Shown here one piece after another: positions 50,056 to 59,149 of a DNA stretch of 64,000 bases. The notes under the pieces are model-generated. The model was given only the letters and a program-made list of their open reading frames with translations, had not been told where the DNA came from and made no database searches. Every line of letters starts with the position of its first letter. Position 1 is the stretch's first letter. A program made the position numbers and the translations under genes. Source of the DNA: an uncultured Desulfobulbus sp. (lineage in GTDB: Bacteria; Desulfobacterota; Desulfobulbia; Desulfobulbales; Desulfobulbaceae); contig NZ_OY762276.1 in NCBI RefSeq assembly GCF_963665445.1, positions 2,927,501 to 2,991,500 of the forward strand, written 5' to 3'.

Positions 50056-51540
50056 TCAGGCTCTCTCATCACTGAGGCCATTAAATTTTGGCGGTTGTTG
50101 AAATCCCCCCGCAATTTTTTCAATATGCTCAGCTATGCTGAGCAAACGGAAATCATCCCATCGTTTTGCCTGCATTTGCACTCCGATGGGAAGCCCCTCT
50201 TCAGATCTCCCGATAGGCAAAACCACAACCGGATTTCCGGCCAAGGCAGAGGTACAGTTGTACATGCCCATGGCCATGGAATACGATACTTTTTTGCCAT
50301 CGACGTTGAGCGGCTTCCCCATCCTCTGGTGAGGAAATGCCGTGGTCGAGGAGACTGGACAGAGCCAAACATCATACTTTGAGAAAAAGGCCTCTGTCAG
50401 TGCAACAATTTTTTCTCTGCAGGACAAGGCCGTAAAGTATCTTTTTGAATTCATTCTCAAGCCAGCCGCAAATCCTTTTGCAAATTCTCCCGTGCCATAT
50501 ATCGATCGCATCAACCCCAGGCTGAATATCCACGTCAGCAACCGTATTTTCGGGTCTCCATGTGAGACGAATTCAAAACCAAATATATGGCCCCACATTT
50601 CCACCGCCTCTTGAAAATCAATTGTTTGAGGTGCGTCATGGGTCACCTGACAGCCAGCTTTTTTTAACTTTCCAACCAAATCGACAATGGCCTCCTTCAC
50701 ATCTGCGTTGACCGGAATGTTTCCAAGTTCAGCGGTCCAGCCCACTTTAAGATCCGCCAAGCCGTGCACTGGCTTTGCATAATCGAAAGCGATGGGAGGA
50801 ATCTGCCACTGGTGCTCATCCGGCCCCCATATCAACGAAAGGGCCAATTGGAGATCTTGAACACATCGCGCCATGGGGCCATTCATCACAAGATTGCGAA
50901 TACATCGCGGATATCCAGGTGCATGCGAAACACCTCTATCGGAAACACTCTTTTCTGTTGGCCGAATGGCACAGACACCACAAAAATGCGCGGGGACACG
51001 GAGCGATCCGGCCACATCGTTGCCAAATTCAAGAGAGGTGAATCCGGAAGCGAGGGCAGCGGCAGCACCGCCTGAGCTTCCACCGGAGGTATAGCTTACA
51101 TTCCAAGGATTGTTCGTTCGACCAAAGTGAGGATGTTTGCATTGCCAATCCAACCCAAGAAAGGGCAAATTTGTCTTCCCATAAACAAGAGCCCCGGCTT
51201 GCCGAAGCCTTGCAACGACTGTTGCATCCTTCTTGGGTATATAGTTCATAAATCGTGAGCTCCCTTTACTCGTAGTGAGCCCTTCTGTGTCGTAATTGTC
51301 CTTGACGGTTATGGGGAGTCCATGCAATGGACCTAATTCTCTCCCAGAAGAAATTGCCAGGTCTGCCTCTTTGGCCTGCAATCTCGCTCGTTCCCTATCC
51401 AGTGTTACAATTGCATTGATTTTGTTATTATATTTTCCAACCTGCCGTAAATGCGCCTCCAACAGGTCGACACATGAACATTGCTTTTCCCTGACCATCT
51501 TTATGATTTCTGTTGCTTGCTTGAAAACAATATTTTCCAT
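50056..51540 (-). CDS. Amidase signature family hydrolase
   Basis: A 494-residue amidase with the Ser-cisSer-Lys triad: Lys in GLPITVKDNYDTEG (about 80), cis-Ser in SYTSGGSSGGAAAALASG and the nucleophile Ser in GNDVAGSLRVPAHFCGV. Family members hydrolyse amides from fatty-acid amides to the Gln-tRNA transamidation step; the absence of gatC/gatB nearby and the divergent GND in place of GSD argue against GatA. The start ATG 51540 follows GGAAG. An IS66-type element was inserted 53 nt upstream and may have cut it from its promoter. Confidence 0.88.
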   Translation of the reverse strand: MENIVFKQATEIIKMVREKQCSCVDLLEAHLRQVGKYNNKINAIVTLDRERARLQAKEADLAISSGRELGPLHGLPITVKDNYDTEGLTTSKGSSRFMNYIPKKDATVVARLRQAGALVYGKTNLPFLGLDWQCKHPHFGRTNNPWNVSYTSGGSSGGAAAALASGFTSLEFGNDVAGSLRVPAHFCGVCAIRPTEKSVSDRGVSHAPGYPRCIRNLVMNGPMARCVQDLQLALSLIWGPDEHQWQIPPIAFDYAKPVHGLADLKVGWTAELGNIPVNADVKEAIVDLVGKLKKAGCQVTHDAPQTIDFQEAVEMWGHIFGFEFVSHGDPKIRLLTWIFSLGLMRSIYGTGEFAKGFAAGLRMNSKRYFTALSCREKIVALTEAFFSKYDVWLCPVSSTTAFPHQRMGKPLNVDGKKVSYSMAMGMYNCTSALAGNPVVVLPIGRSEEGLPIGVQMQAKRWDDFRLLSIAEHIEKIAGGFQQPPKFNGLSDERA

Positions 51541-51635
51541 ATTCGCTTCCTCTCCATCTGCCTGCCCGAGCCAAGAACAATGCAAATAACTTTGTAACTA
51601 TTCAGCTCACCATGCTGAATTTGTTAAAAAAGTGC

Positions 51636-51664
51636 TTGACATGGTTTTCGGTTAAATTTTGTAT
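51636..51664 (+). promoter_or_regulatory. Predicted transposase promoter
   Basis: Inside the left end of the IS, TTGACA (51636-51641) and TTGTAT (51659-51664) are separated by 17 nt, about 200 nt upstream of the transposase start. Confidence 0.5.
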
Positions 51665-51862
51665 TTTCCAGTGCGATTGGCAAACTGCCCAATTCCCCCC
51701 ATTGAAGCACCGCTACGGCCTTTTGGTGCATGTTGATCGAGGGCACGCGGCAGGCGGATCGCAGAAAAAATTACAAACCGTCCCAGGGGCAGTTTTGGGA
51801 CTAAAATTTCGATTTTAAAACCCGTGGTATAGTGTCGGCAAGACACAAACACGGGGGTTGGA

Positions 51863-53302
51863 GTGACAATCGATAACATCAATGTAGAAGAGACAATCCA
51901 GCGGGTTACCAGCTTGATAGCCGCTGAGCAGGATCTTTCACCGGCGCTGAAAAGCAGCCTGGAAGTTCTGTTGCTCTTGGTTTCATTGTTGTTGAATCGC
52001 CTTGGTCTCAATAGCAAAAACAGTAGCAAGCCGCCGTCGACCGATCCTTTCCGCACTAAAAAACCTCGTTCTGCGAGTGGTCGCAAACCCGGCGGTCAGC
52101 CTGGTCATGCCGGAACGACACTGAGACCTGTCAGTGATCCCGATATCATCAAGGAGATTGTTATCGATCGCAGCCTGCTTCCCCCTGGGCGCTATCGCAG
52201 CAGCGGCCACGAGGCACGCCAGGTCATTGACCTGGACATCACCACCCTGGTGACCGAATGGCGTGCCGAGATCGTGGTGGATGAACAGGGCAGACGTCAT
52301 GTCGCACCGTTTCCGGAAGGGATCACCAGGCCGGTACAGTATGGCATCGGCGTGAAGGTCAATGCTGTGTATATGTCGCAGTTCCAGATGGTGCCATATA
52401 ATCGGATCGAGGACCACTTCCTGGAGCAGATGGGTATTCCGGTCAGTAGCGGTTCCATTGTCAATTTCAACCGTGACGCCTTTGATCGTCTGACCTTCTT
52501 CGAGCAGTGGGTGCAAAAGGCGTTGCAACAAGAGGACTTGCTTCATGTCGACGAGACAGGGATCAACATCGGTGGCAAACGATGCTGGCTGCATAATGTT
52601 TCCAGTCTTGGGTTAAGCCATTTCGCTCCCCATGCAAAACGGGGCGGTGAGGCAATAGAGTCCATCGGTATCCTCCCAGGTTTCCACGGGATACTCTGCC
52701 ACGATCATTGGAAACCCTATTTCCATTACGGCCGGGTTCATGCCTTGTGCAATGCGCACCATTTGCGTGAACTGGAACGGGCCTGGGAGCAAGATGGTCA
52801 ACAATGGGCCCAGCAGCTCAGCCTGCTGCTCAAGGAGGCCAATGAGATGGTCCATGGCGCTGGCGGATGTCTCGATTCCGCCACGGCAGAGCAGTACAGG
52901 GTGCGATATCGAGAACTCTTGCAACAAGCCGAACTGGAATGCCCGGCACCGGCCCCTAAGCTCAACAACGGAAAACGGGGACGAATAGCCAAATCGAAAT
53001 CCAGAAACCTGCTGGAGCGATTACAGAGCTTTGAAAACGACGTTCTTCGGTTCTTGGACGATCCGCTGGTGCCTTTCACCAATAACCAGGCAGAAAATGA
53101 CCTGCGGATGATCAAGGTGCAGCAGAAGGTGTCAGGGTGCTTCCGTTCAATGGAAGGTGCAGAGACTTTCTGCCGTATCCGTAGCTACATCACGACCTGT
53201 AGAAAACAAGGCATTACTGCGTCCAAAGCACTGCGCTTACTCTTCCAGGGCAGATGGCCCGATTTTATGAGTACGCTTGTGGTTTCGGTTTGTGCTGAAT
53301 AG
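51863..53302 (+). CDS. IS66-family transposase
   Basis: A 479-residue DDE transposase. N-terminal leucine-rich helix (about 30-47), then the basic and proline-rich zinc-finger leader (NSSKPPSTDPF; RKPGGQPGHAG), then the catalytic core with LLHVDETGINIGGKRCWLHN, ILCHDHWKPYF, ALCNAHHLRELERA and a final NNQAENDLRMIKVQQKVSG. The start is GTG 51863 with GGGGTTGGA upstream. The stop lies inside the right inverted repeat region. It looks intact. Confidence 0.93.
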   Translation: MTIDNINVEETIQRVTSLIAAEQDLSPALKSSLEVLLLLVSLLLNRLGLNSKNSSKPPSTDPFRTKKPRSASGRKPGGQPGHAGTTLRPVSDPDIIKEIVIDRSLLPPGRYRSSGHEARQVIDLDITTLVTEWRAEIVVDEQGRRHVAPFPEGITRPVQYGIGVKVNAVYMSQFQMVPYNRIEDHFLEQMGIPVSSGSIVNFNRDAFDRLTFFEQWVQKALQQEDLLHVDETGINIGGKRCWLHNVSSLGLSHFAPHAKRGGEAIESIGILPGFHGILCHDHWKPYFHYGRVHALCNAHHLRELERAWEQDGQQWAQQLSLLLKEANEMVHGAGGCLDSATAEQYRVRYRELLQQAELECPAPAPKLNNGKRGRIAKSKSRNLLERLQSFENDVLRFLDDPLVPFTNNQAENDLRMIKVQQKVSGCFRSMEGAETFCRIRSYITTCRKQGITASKALRLLFQGRWPDFMSTLVVSVCAE

Positions 53303-53314
53303 TTACATAACTTT

Positions 53315-53662
53315 TTGATTTCACTGAAATACCGGAAATTTCACCTTCAAGAGACACGAAAAGAACGATCTACCGAAAACCGACATCCATGGCAGGTCCC
53401 CTATAGACCTGAAATACGTATATGATGCAGTAATTTAACCCCGCCTGGCCCTGATATTCAAGTCTCACTCCTTGCTCAACCGCCTAATCATCCGTTCTTC
53501 TTAATACCGGCTTACCCCACAGGCAACTCCGCTTAAATATTTGCAATTTTCACTTAGGTTACATAATCTGAAAGTAAAGGATGAGCTGTTCGCCTGCGAG
53601 AACCTGGCATGCGAAAAAGAGCGGAACGGCACGATATCCATCACCAAGGAGGCACGTTTGTC
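53315..53662. other. Intergenic region upstream of the dehydrogenase operon
   Basis: No gene recognised. An open frame extends upstream of the dehydrogenase to 53609, but the strong AAGGAGG at 53646-53652 shows the true start is at 53663. Operon control signals are expected here, but none could be named. Confidence 0.4.
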
Positions 53663-54775
53663 ATGAACGATATCTTTGCATTGGGTGACAATCTCGGACC
53701 AGCCAAGGTTATTCATGTCTCTCAGCCGCACCTCGGACTTAAAGGCGTCCTTGTGGTGGACAACGTCGCCACCGGCCCTGCCATCGGCGGGCTGCGCATG
53801 GCTGAGGATGTCGACACGGTTGAATGCGCCCGCCTGGCCAGGGCCATGACCTTGAAGAATGCGGCGGCGGCGCTGCCCCATGGCGGCGGCAAGTCCGTGC
53901 TCATCGGCAATCCGAACATGGAAGTCAAAAAAAAGGAGCAGTTGATACGGGCCTTTGCCCATGCCCTGCGCAACGAGACAGACTACATCTTTGGCCCGGA
54001 CATGGGCACCAACGAGGAGTGCATGGGCTGGATCAAGGACGAGATAGGTCGCAGCGTGGGATTGCCCCTGGAGTTGGGCGGCATCCCCCTGGACAAGATC
54101 GGTGCCACCGGCTTTGGCCTGCAGCAGGCCATCGAAGTTGCGATCGAATACTGCGACTTTTCCCTTGCCGGCGCCCGCCTGGTGGTTCAGGGATTTGGCG
54201 CGGTGGGCAGTCATGCGGCCCGCTTTCTCGCGCAACGGGGTGCCATCCTCGTGGGTGTGGCCGACTCCAAGGCAACCCTCTCTGATCCGGAAGGCATCGA
54301 TGTGGAGGAGTTGATCCGGATCAAAGCGCGCGGCGGCTCGGTTCTGGATTACCCCCGGGGCAGGAAGCTTGGGACCGATGCGGTGATCGATCTCGATTGT
54401 GAAATATGGGTCCCTGCGGCCCGGCCCGACATTCTCCACAAGGACAATGTCCATCGTTTGCGGGCCAAGCTGGTGGCCCAGGGGGCCAATATCGCCCTGA
54501 CCAAGGAGGCTGAGCAGTATCTCCACGCCAAGGGCATCCTCAACCTGCCCGATTTCATGGCCAATGCCGGCGGCGTCATCTGTGCGGCCATGGAATACCA
54601 TGGAGCCACCCAGACCGCGGCAATGGAGGCGATTCGCGATAAGATCAGCGCCAATACCCGCACGATGCTCGAGGAGGTCAAACGCGAAAAAACCCTGCCC
54701 AGGGAGGCAGCCCTGCATATAGCCAAACGCAGGGTCCTGAAGGCCATGGAGCTCAAGCGCTGGGGGATCTTTTAA
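53663..54775 (+). CDS. Leu/Val/Phe/Glu-type amino acid dehydrogenase
   Basis: A 370-residue NAD(P)-dependent amino-acid dehydrogenase that interconverts an amino acid with its 2-oxo acid and ammonia. Catalytic Lys in LPHGGGKSVLIG, TGPAIGGLRM, FGPDMGTNEECMGWI and the Rossmann motif VVQGFGAVGSHAARF. The GGGK form and the length near 370 are nearer to leucine/valine/phenylalanine dehydrogenases than to glutamate dehydrogenase. The start ATG 53663 has AAGGAGG 10 nt upstream. It leads an operon with a 2-oxoacid:ferredoxin oxidoreductase, 44 nt downstream, suggesting deamination followed by oxidative decarboxylation. Confidence 0.88.
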   Translation: MNDIFALGDNLGPAKVIHVSQPHLGLKGVLVVDNVATGPAIGGLRMAEDVDTVECARLARAMTLKNAAAALPHGGGKSVLIGNPNMEVKKKEQLIRAFAHALRNETDYIFGPDMGTNEECMGWIKDEIGRSVGLPLELGGIPLDKIGATGFGLQQAIEVAIEYCDFSLAGARLVVQGFGAVGSHAARFLAQRGAILVGVADSKATLSDPEGIDVEELIRIKARGGSVLDYPRGRKLGTDAVIDLDCEIWVPAARPDILHKDNVHRLRAKLVAQGANIALTKEAEQYLHAKGILNLPDFMANAGGVICAAMEYHGATQTAAMEAIRDKISANTRTMLEEVKREKTLPREAALHIAKRRVLKAMELKRWGIF

Positions 54776-54819
54776 ACGCTTTTCGCTAGTCCGAGAGAAA
54801 TCCTCAAAGAGGAGATGCC

Positions 54820-55734
54820 ATGTATCGTATCAGGTTTCACGCCCGGGGCGGCCAGGGCATCAAGACCGCGAGCCGCATCATCGGCACCGCCCTGTTCCTG
54901 GCGGGTTTTGACGTCCAGGATGCGCCCCGTTACGGGGCCGAACGCAGGGGCGCACCGCTCTTTGCCTATGTCCGCGCCGACAGACAGCCGGTCAACGAAC
55001 GGGGAATCATCCTGAGTCCCGACCTGGTCGTCGTCAGCGATGAGAATCTCGTCACCATGGCCAGTGGTGGTGTTGCCGCCGGCGTTGACCAGCAGACGGT
55101 GGTGGTGCTGTTCAGTGAGCAGGTGGAAGCCCTGTGGCGCAAGGAACTGCCGCAGGCTGGGCGCATCGTCCTTTTCAGGCCGCTTACGGAGGAGGAGCGC
55201 CCGTATATCGGTGTGGCCTGCGCAGCCGCGGCTGCACGCCTCTTGGGTCTGGTTTCACTGGATCACCTCCTGGAGGCGGTCACCAAGGAACTGGCCTCTC
55301 TGGGCAAGGCCACCGTGGCCGCCAACTTGGGTGTCGCCCGCAGGGCCTATGAGGAGGGGGCCGATCAGGCAGGTATTGTCCATGAGCGTAAGGATCTCTT
55401 GGCAAGCCAGTGGCCACGGCCGCAGTGGATCGATCTTCCCTTTGAGCCGGCGACTGTCTCCGCACCCGTCATCGTTGGTGCGTGCACCAGCGAGATCGTG
55501 CCCACCGGTCTCTGGCGCAGCAGGCGGCCGGTGATCGATCGTGACCGTTGCCGGCGCTGCTGGTGGATCTGCTCCACCCTCTGTCCGGATGGGGCAATCC
55601 AGGTGGATGCGGAAAAACGGCCGATCATCGATTATCAGCACTGCAAGGGCTGTATGGTCTGCATGAGCCAATGCCCGGCCCAGGCAATCAGCGCCCAGCC
55701 CGAGAGCGAGGCGCACGGAGGTGAAGAGCCATGA
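54820..55734 (+). CDS. 2-oxoacid:ferredoxin oxidoreductase gamma-delta fusion subunit
   Basis: A 304-residue fusion. Residues 1-185 are the gamma subunit (ARGGQGIKTASRIIGTALFL; DAPRYGAERRGAPLFAYVR). The C-terminal 75 residues are a ferredoxin-like delta subunit with two [4Fe-4S] motifs: CRRCWWICSTLCPDGAIQ and CKGCMVCMSQCPAQAI. It carries electrons from the decarboxylase centre to ferredoxin. GAGGAG lies before ATG 54820. Its stop overlaps the alpha gene (ATGATG). Confidence 0.92.
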   Translation: MYRIRFHARGGQGIKTASRIIGTALFLAGFDVQDAPRYGAERRGAPLFAYVRADRQPVNERGIILSPDLVVVSDENLVTMASGGVAAGVDQQTVVVLFSEQVEALWRKELPQAGRIVLFRPLTEEERPYIGVACAAAAARLLGLVSLDHLLEAVTKELASLGKATVAANLGVARRAYEEGADQAGIVHERKDLLASQWPRPQWIDLPFEPATVSAPVIVGACTSEIVPTGLWRSRRPVIDRDRCRRCWWICSTLCPDGAIQVDAEKRPIIDYQHCKGCMVCMSQCPAQAISAQPESEAHGGEEP

Positions 55735-56978
55735 TGCGAGAACTCATGACCGGCAATGGCGCTGCAGCCTGGGGTGCCCGCCTCGCCCGTGTTGAGTACC
55801 TGCCCGCCTTCCCCATCACTCCGCAAACGGAGATCATCGAAACCCTCGGCAAGTGGATCAGTCGTGGCGACATGGCCTGCAAGATGACCACACTTGAGTC
55901 GGAACACTCCATGGTCACCGCCGCGGGTGCGGCTGCCGCCACCGGGGTCCGGGTCTTCACCGCCACCTCCAGCCAGGGACTGCTCTATGCGGCCGAGATG
56001 CTCTATACCGTGGCCGGTTGGCGGGTCCCCCTGGTGTTGGTGAATGTTTCGCGGGGCCTCTCCGCGCCCATCACCCTGGAACCGGACCATAACGACGTGC
56101 TTGCCATGCGCGACTGCGGCTTTCTCCAACTCCACTGCGCCACCTGCCAGGAGGTGCTCGACCATGTGCTCATGGCCTATCGCCTGGCCGAAGATCCCCA
56201 GATCCGTTTGCCGGTCCTGGTCAACCTTGACGGGTTTTACCTCTCGTTCACCCGCGAGCCGGTGATCATCCCCGAGCAGGAAAGCGTGGACCAATTCCTC
56301 CCGCCTTTTGATCCCGCCAACCTCCATTTTCGTCGCAGCCAGCCGATCAGCCAGGGGGTTGCGGTGTTGGGCGGCCCGGCCTATTCCTACTTCCGCTACC
56401 AGACCCATCTGGCCAACCTCAACGGGGTAGCGGCCTACAGCGAAATCGGACGTGAGTTTGGCGCCCTGTTTGGCAGAAGCTACGGCCCCGTGGAGGCATA
56501 CCGCTGCAAGGATGCGGAGATCGCCCTGGTGATGATGGGCTGTTTTGCCACCAAGGCCAAGGAAGCGGTGGACCGGCTGCGCGAGGCAGGGCAGAAGGTC
56601 GGCCTGGTGCGGCCGAGGCTGATCCGCCCCCTGCCGGTGGAACCCCTGCGCCAGGCCCTGGCCGGGAAACGAGGTTTGGCCGTGGTCGACCAGAATCTCT
56701 CCATGGGCAAGGGCGGCATCCTCCATACGGAACTGGCCTCAGCCCTGTACGGTCAAGCCGATGCGCCGCCCATTCTCGCCAGCTTTGTCGGCGGTCTGGG
56801 CGGACGCGACATCGCACCCGCCGAGTTTTACCAGATGGTGCGGGTGGTGGAGGAGGCCGTTCAATCGGGAATCACACCTGCCCCGCGGCTGCTCTACACC
56901 GAGGAGGAGTTGCGCGGCATCAGGGGGCTGCAGAAGGTCGCCGGTATCCATTTTCACGAAGAGGGAGGGAAAGCATGA
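55731..56978 (+). CDS. 2-oxoacid:ferredoxin oxidoreductase alpha subunit
   Basis: A 415-residue subunit of the pyruvate/2-oxoacid:ferredoxin oxidoreductase family: GNGAAAWGARLARVEYLPAF and PITPQTEIIE at the start, ESEHSMVTAAGAAAATGVRV, then the domain II FVGGLGGRDIAPAEF near the end. Together with beta (next gene) it forms the thiamin diphosphate enzyme that turns a 2-oxo acid and CoA into acyl-CoA, CO2 and reduced ferredoxin. It overlaps both neighbours by 4 nt. Whether it favours branched-chain oxo acids, as the adjacent dehydrogenase suggests, is inference. Confidence 0.92.
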   Translation: MMRELMTGNGAAAWGARLARVEYLPAFPITPQTEIIETLGKWISRGDMACKMTTLESEHSMVTAAGAAAATGVRVFTATSSQGLLYAAEMLYTVAGWRVPLVLVNVSRGLSAPITLEPDHNDVLAMRDCGFLQLHCATCQEVLDHVLMAYRLAEDPQIRLPVLVNLDGFYLSFTREPVIIPEQESVDQFLPPFDPANLHFRRSQPISQGVAVLGGPAYSYFRYQTHLANLNGVAAYSEIGREFGALFGRSYGPVEAYRCKDAEIALVMMGCFATKAKEAVDRLREAGQKVGLVRPRLIRPLPVEPLRQALAGKRGLAVVDQNLSMGKGGILHTELASALYGQADAPPILASFVGGLGGRDIAPAEFYQMVRVVEEAVQSGITPAPRLLYTEEELRGIRGLQKVAGIHFHEEGGKA

Positions 56979-57916
56979 GCCAGCACGCTATCACATCGCT
57001 GCGGGAACTGCCTTCCCGCCATCTGCTCGGCACCGGCACGCCGATGTGCGCCGGTTGCGGCGGTTTGCAGACCCTGCATCAAATCTATGACCTGCTCGGT
57101 GCCCGGAGCGTAATGGTCAATGCGGCCGGCTGCATGACCCTGCTTGCCGTCTATCCCTGCACCCCCTTCCGCAGTTCCTGGCTTTATACTGCCATGGCCT
57201 CGGCACCGGCCGGTGCCCAAGGAGTGCGCGACGCACTGGACATCCTCAAGGCCAAGGGACGGATCAGCGAGGAAGAGGATCTCTCGGTCATCGTCCTCAG
57301 TGGTGACGGATCGGCCTACGGCATGGGGCTGTCCGCCACCTCCGGTGCCATGGACCGGGGATTGGATTTTCTCTATCTCTGCTATGACAACGAGGGCTAC
57401 GGTAACACCGGACATCAGTCTTCCCCGGCCACACCCCTGGGGGCGCAGACGGCGACCAGTACGGGAAGCGAGGGCAATGTGCGGCAGAAAAAGGATCTGT
57501 TTGCCATCTGGGCTGCCCATAATCCGAGCTATGTGGCCACGGTGGTTGGCGCCTACCCGCTGGACCTGGCAAAGAAGGTGGAACAGGCCCGCGATATCAC
57601 CGGCCCCAAGCTCATCCTCTCGCTGGCGCCCTGCCCCACCGGCTGGGGCTATGATCCGAGCGAGACGGTGGAGATCGGCAAGTTGGCGGTTGCCACCGGC
57701 GTCTGGCCGCTCAAGGAATATCGAAACGGCAAGGTGGTGCACACCAAGATTCCCAAAGAGCGGCTGCCGGTGGAGGAATACCTCAAACGCCAGTCCAGGT
57801 TCAAACATCTCTTCAGCCCGCACCCGCAGGAGAACCTGCTCGCTGCCATCCAGGAACGGGTCGACCGATACTGGGAGGCGGTGCTTGCCGAGGAGGAGAA
57901 ACCATGCTCCGAATAA
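56975..57916 (+). CDS. 2-oxoacid:ferredoxin oxidoreductase beta subunit
   Basis: A 313-residue thiamin-diphosphate subunit. CAGCGGLQTLHQIYDLLGAR with Cys ligands, the TPP motif around LSGDGSAYGMGLSATSGAMD and YDNEGYGNTGHQSSPATPLG, and a Cys in LAPCPTGWGYDPSE. It starts in an ATGA overlap with alpha, and its end overlaps the following FAD-subunit gene by 13 nt, so the oxidoreductase and the molybdenum enzyme are made from one message. Confidence 0.92.
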   Translation: MSQHAITSLRELPSRHLLGTGTPMCAGCGGLQTLHQIYDLLGARSVMVNAAGCMTLLAVYPCTPFRSSWLYTAMASAPAGAQGVRDALDILKAKGRISEEEDLSVIVLSGDGSAYGMGLSATSGAMDRGLDFLYLCYDNEGYGNTGHQSSPATPLGAQTATSTGSEGNVRQKKDLFAIWAAHNPSYVATVVGAYPLDLAKKVEQARDITGPKLILSLAPCPTGWGYDPSETVEIGKLAVATGVWPLKEYRNGKVVHTKIPKERLPVEEYLKRQSRFKHLFSPHPQENLLAAIQERVDRYWEAVLAEEEKPCSE

Positions 57917-58701
57917 CGAATTTTCGTTCTGTTGCCAGCCTTGCCGAGGCCTACGAGATCCTGGTTACGGAGCCCGGTAGCGTTGTCCTTGGCGGCTGCG
58001 GATATCTCCGTCTGGGCGCGCGTAAAATCGAGACGGCCATTGACCTGTCGCGCCTTGGGCTCGACCAGATACACCGCGTTGGCGATACGGTCGAGATCGG
58101 GGCCATGACCTCGCTGCGCACCATCGAGACCCACCCCCTGACCGGCAGCCTGGCACAGGGTGTCCTGCGCAGCGCCCTTGCCCATATCGTCGGGGTGCAA
58201 CTGCGCAACTGCGTCACCATCGGGGGCACGGTGGTCGGTCGCTATCCCTTTTCCGACCCGATCACCGCCCTCCTGGCCCTGGATGGCGTGGTCCAACTCT
58301 ATCACCAAGGGAGGATTGAACTTTCGACCTATCTGCAATCGCCGGGCGACAAAGATATCGTCGAAAAGATCATCCTCCCCCTGGACGAACGCGTCGCCGC
58401 CTTTGCCAGCATTCGCAAGGCTGCCACCGATTTTGCCGTGCTCAACACGGCCGTTGCCCGGTGTGACGACGGTTTCCGCATTGTGGTCGGCAGCCGCCCC
58501 GGACGGGCCATGCGGGCCCTGGCTGCGGAGGCGGCTCTCAATCATCAGGGACTGGACAGGCACACGGCAACAGAGGCGGCGCAGCTGGCCACGGAGGAGT
58601 TGGCCTTCGGTGACAATGCCCGGGCCAGTGGCGATTACCGGCGTTCCGTCTGCCCGGTCCTCATCAGGCGAAGCTTGGAGGAGGTCCTGCATGCGCACTG
58701 A
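57904..58701 (+). CDS. Molybdenum hydroxylase FAD-binding (medium) subunit
   Basis: A 265-residue FAD-binding subunit of the xanthine dehydrogenase/CO dehydrogenase family. LGGCGYLRLGARKIETAIDL and QLRNCVTIGGTVVGRYPFSD correspond to the FAD pyrophosphate-binding loops (GGT and TIGG). It relays electrons from the Mo site through 2Fe-2S clusters to NAD or ferredoxin. It begins within the preceding beta-subunit gene and overlaps the 2Fe-2S gene by 11 nt. Confidence 0.9.
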   Translation: MLRITNFRSVASLAEAYEILVTEPGSVVLGGCGYLRLGARKIETAIDLSRLGLDQIHRVGDTVEIGAMTSLRTIETHPLTGSLAQGVLRSALAHIVGVQLRNCVTIGGTVVGRYPFSDPITALLALDGVVQLYHQGRIELSTYLQSPGDKDIVEKIILPLDERVAAFASIRKAATDFAVLNTAVARCDDGFRIVVGSRPGRAMRALAAEAALNHQGLDRHTATEAAQLATEELAFGDNARASGDYRRSVCPVLIRRSLEEVLHAH

Positions 58702-59149
58702 GACCCGCATCAACGGCCGCATGGTCACCCTTGAGGCGCCAGCGGACGAATTCCTGGCAACGACCTTGCGCCGCTATGGCTACCTGAGCGTCAAGCAGGG
58801 CTGTGATACCGGCTCCTGCGGCCTGTGCACCGTCTGGCTGGACGGACGTCCGGTGCTCTCCTGCTGCACCCTCACCGCGCGGGTGAGCGCCAGAGAGATC
58901 ACCACCATCGAAGGCGTGCCCGAAGAGGCGGCCGTCTTTGCCCGTTGCATGGTTGCAGAGGGGGCGGAACAGTGCGGCTTCTGTGCCCCCGGCCTAACCA
59001 TGACCGTGCTGGCGATGAAACGGGAACTCAGCGAACCGACGGAGGCAGCGATCAACAATTATCTCTCCGGCAACCTCTGCCGCTGCTCCGGCTACCAGGG
59101 GCAGATGCGGGCCATCAAGAAATTCATGGGGATGCAACCATGCGAGTAA
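58691..59149 (+). CDS. Molybdenum hydroxylase 2Fe-2S (small) subunit
   Basis: A 152-residue subunit with two [2Fe-2S] domains: CDTGSCGLCTVWLDGRPVLSC (four Cys, plant-type fold) and CGFCAPGLTM with CRCSGY (helical domain). The start ATG 58691 overlaps the FAD subunit; the longer frame that runs through that gene is not used. The stop overlaps the large-subunit start by 10 nt. The family order medium, small, large is the CO-dehydrogenase-like order. Confidence 0.93.
   Translation: MRTETRINGRMVTLEAPADEFLATTLRRYGYLSVKQGCDTGSCGLCTVWLDGRPVLSCCTLTARVSAREITTIEGVPEEAAVFARCMVAEGAEQCGFCAPGLTMTVLAMKRELSEPTEAAINNYLSGNLCRCSGYQGQMRAIKKFMGMQPCE

Larger units (their letters stand above)
51594..53306 (+). mobile_element. 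Complete IS66-family insertion sequence (1713 bp)
   Basis: Ends are perfect 13-bp inverted repeats, GTAACTATTCAGC at 51594-51606 and its complement at 53294-53306. Both are flanked by the same 8-bp target duplication ATAACTTT (51586-51593 and 53307-53314), the length expected for IS66. It carries one transposase gene only, without the tnpA and tnpB of canonical IS66, so it belongs to the single-gene subgroup. Intact repeats and duplication indicate a recent insertion between the amidase and the dehydrogenase operon. Confidence 0.93.
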
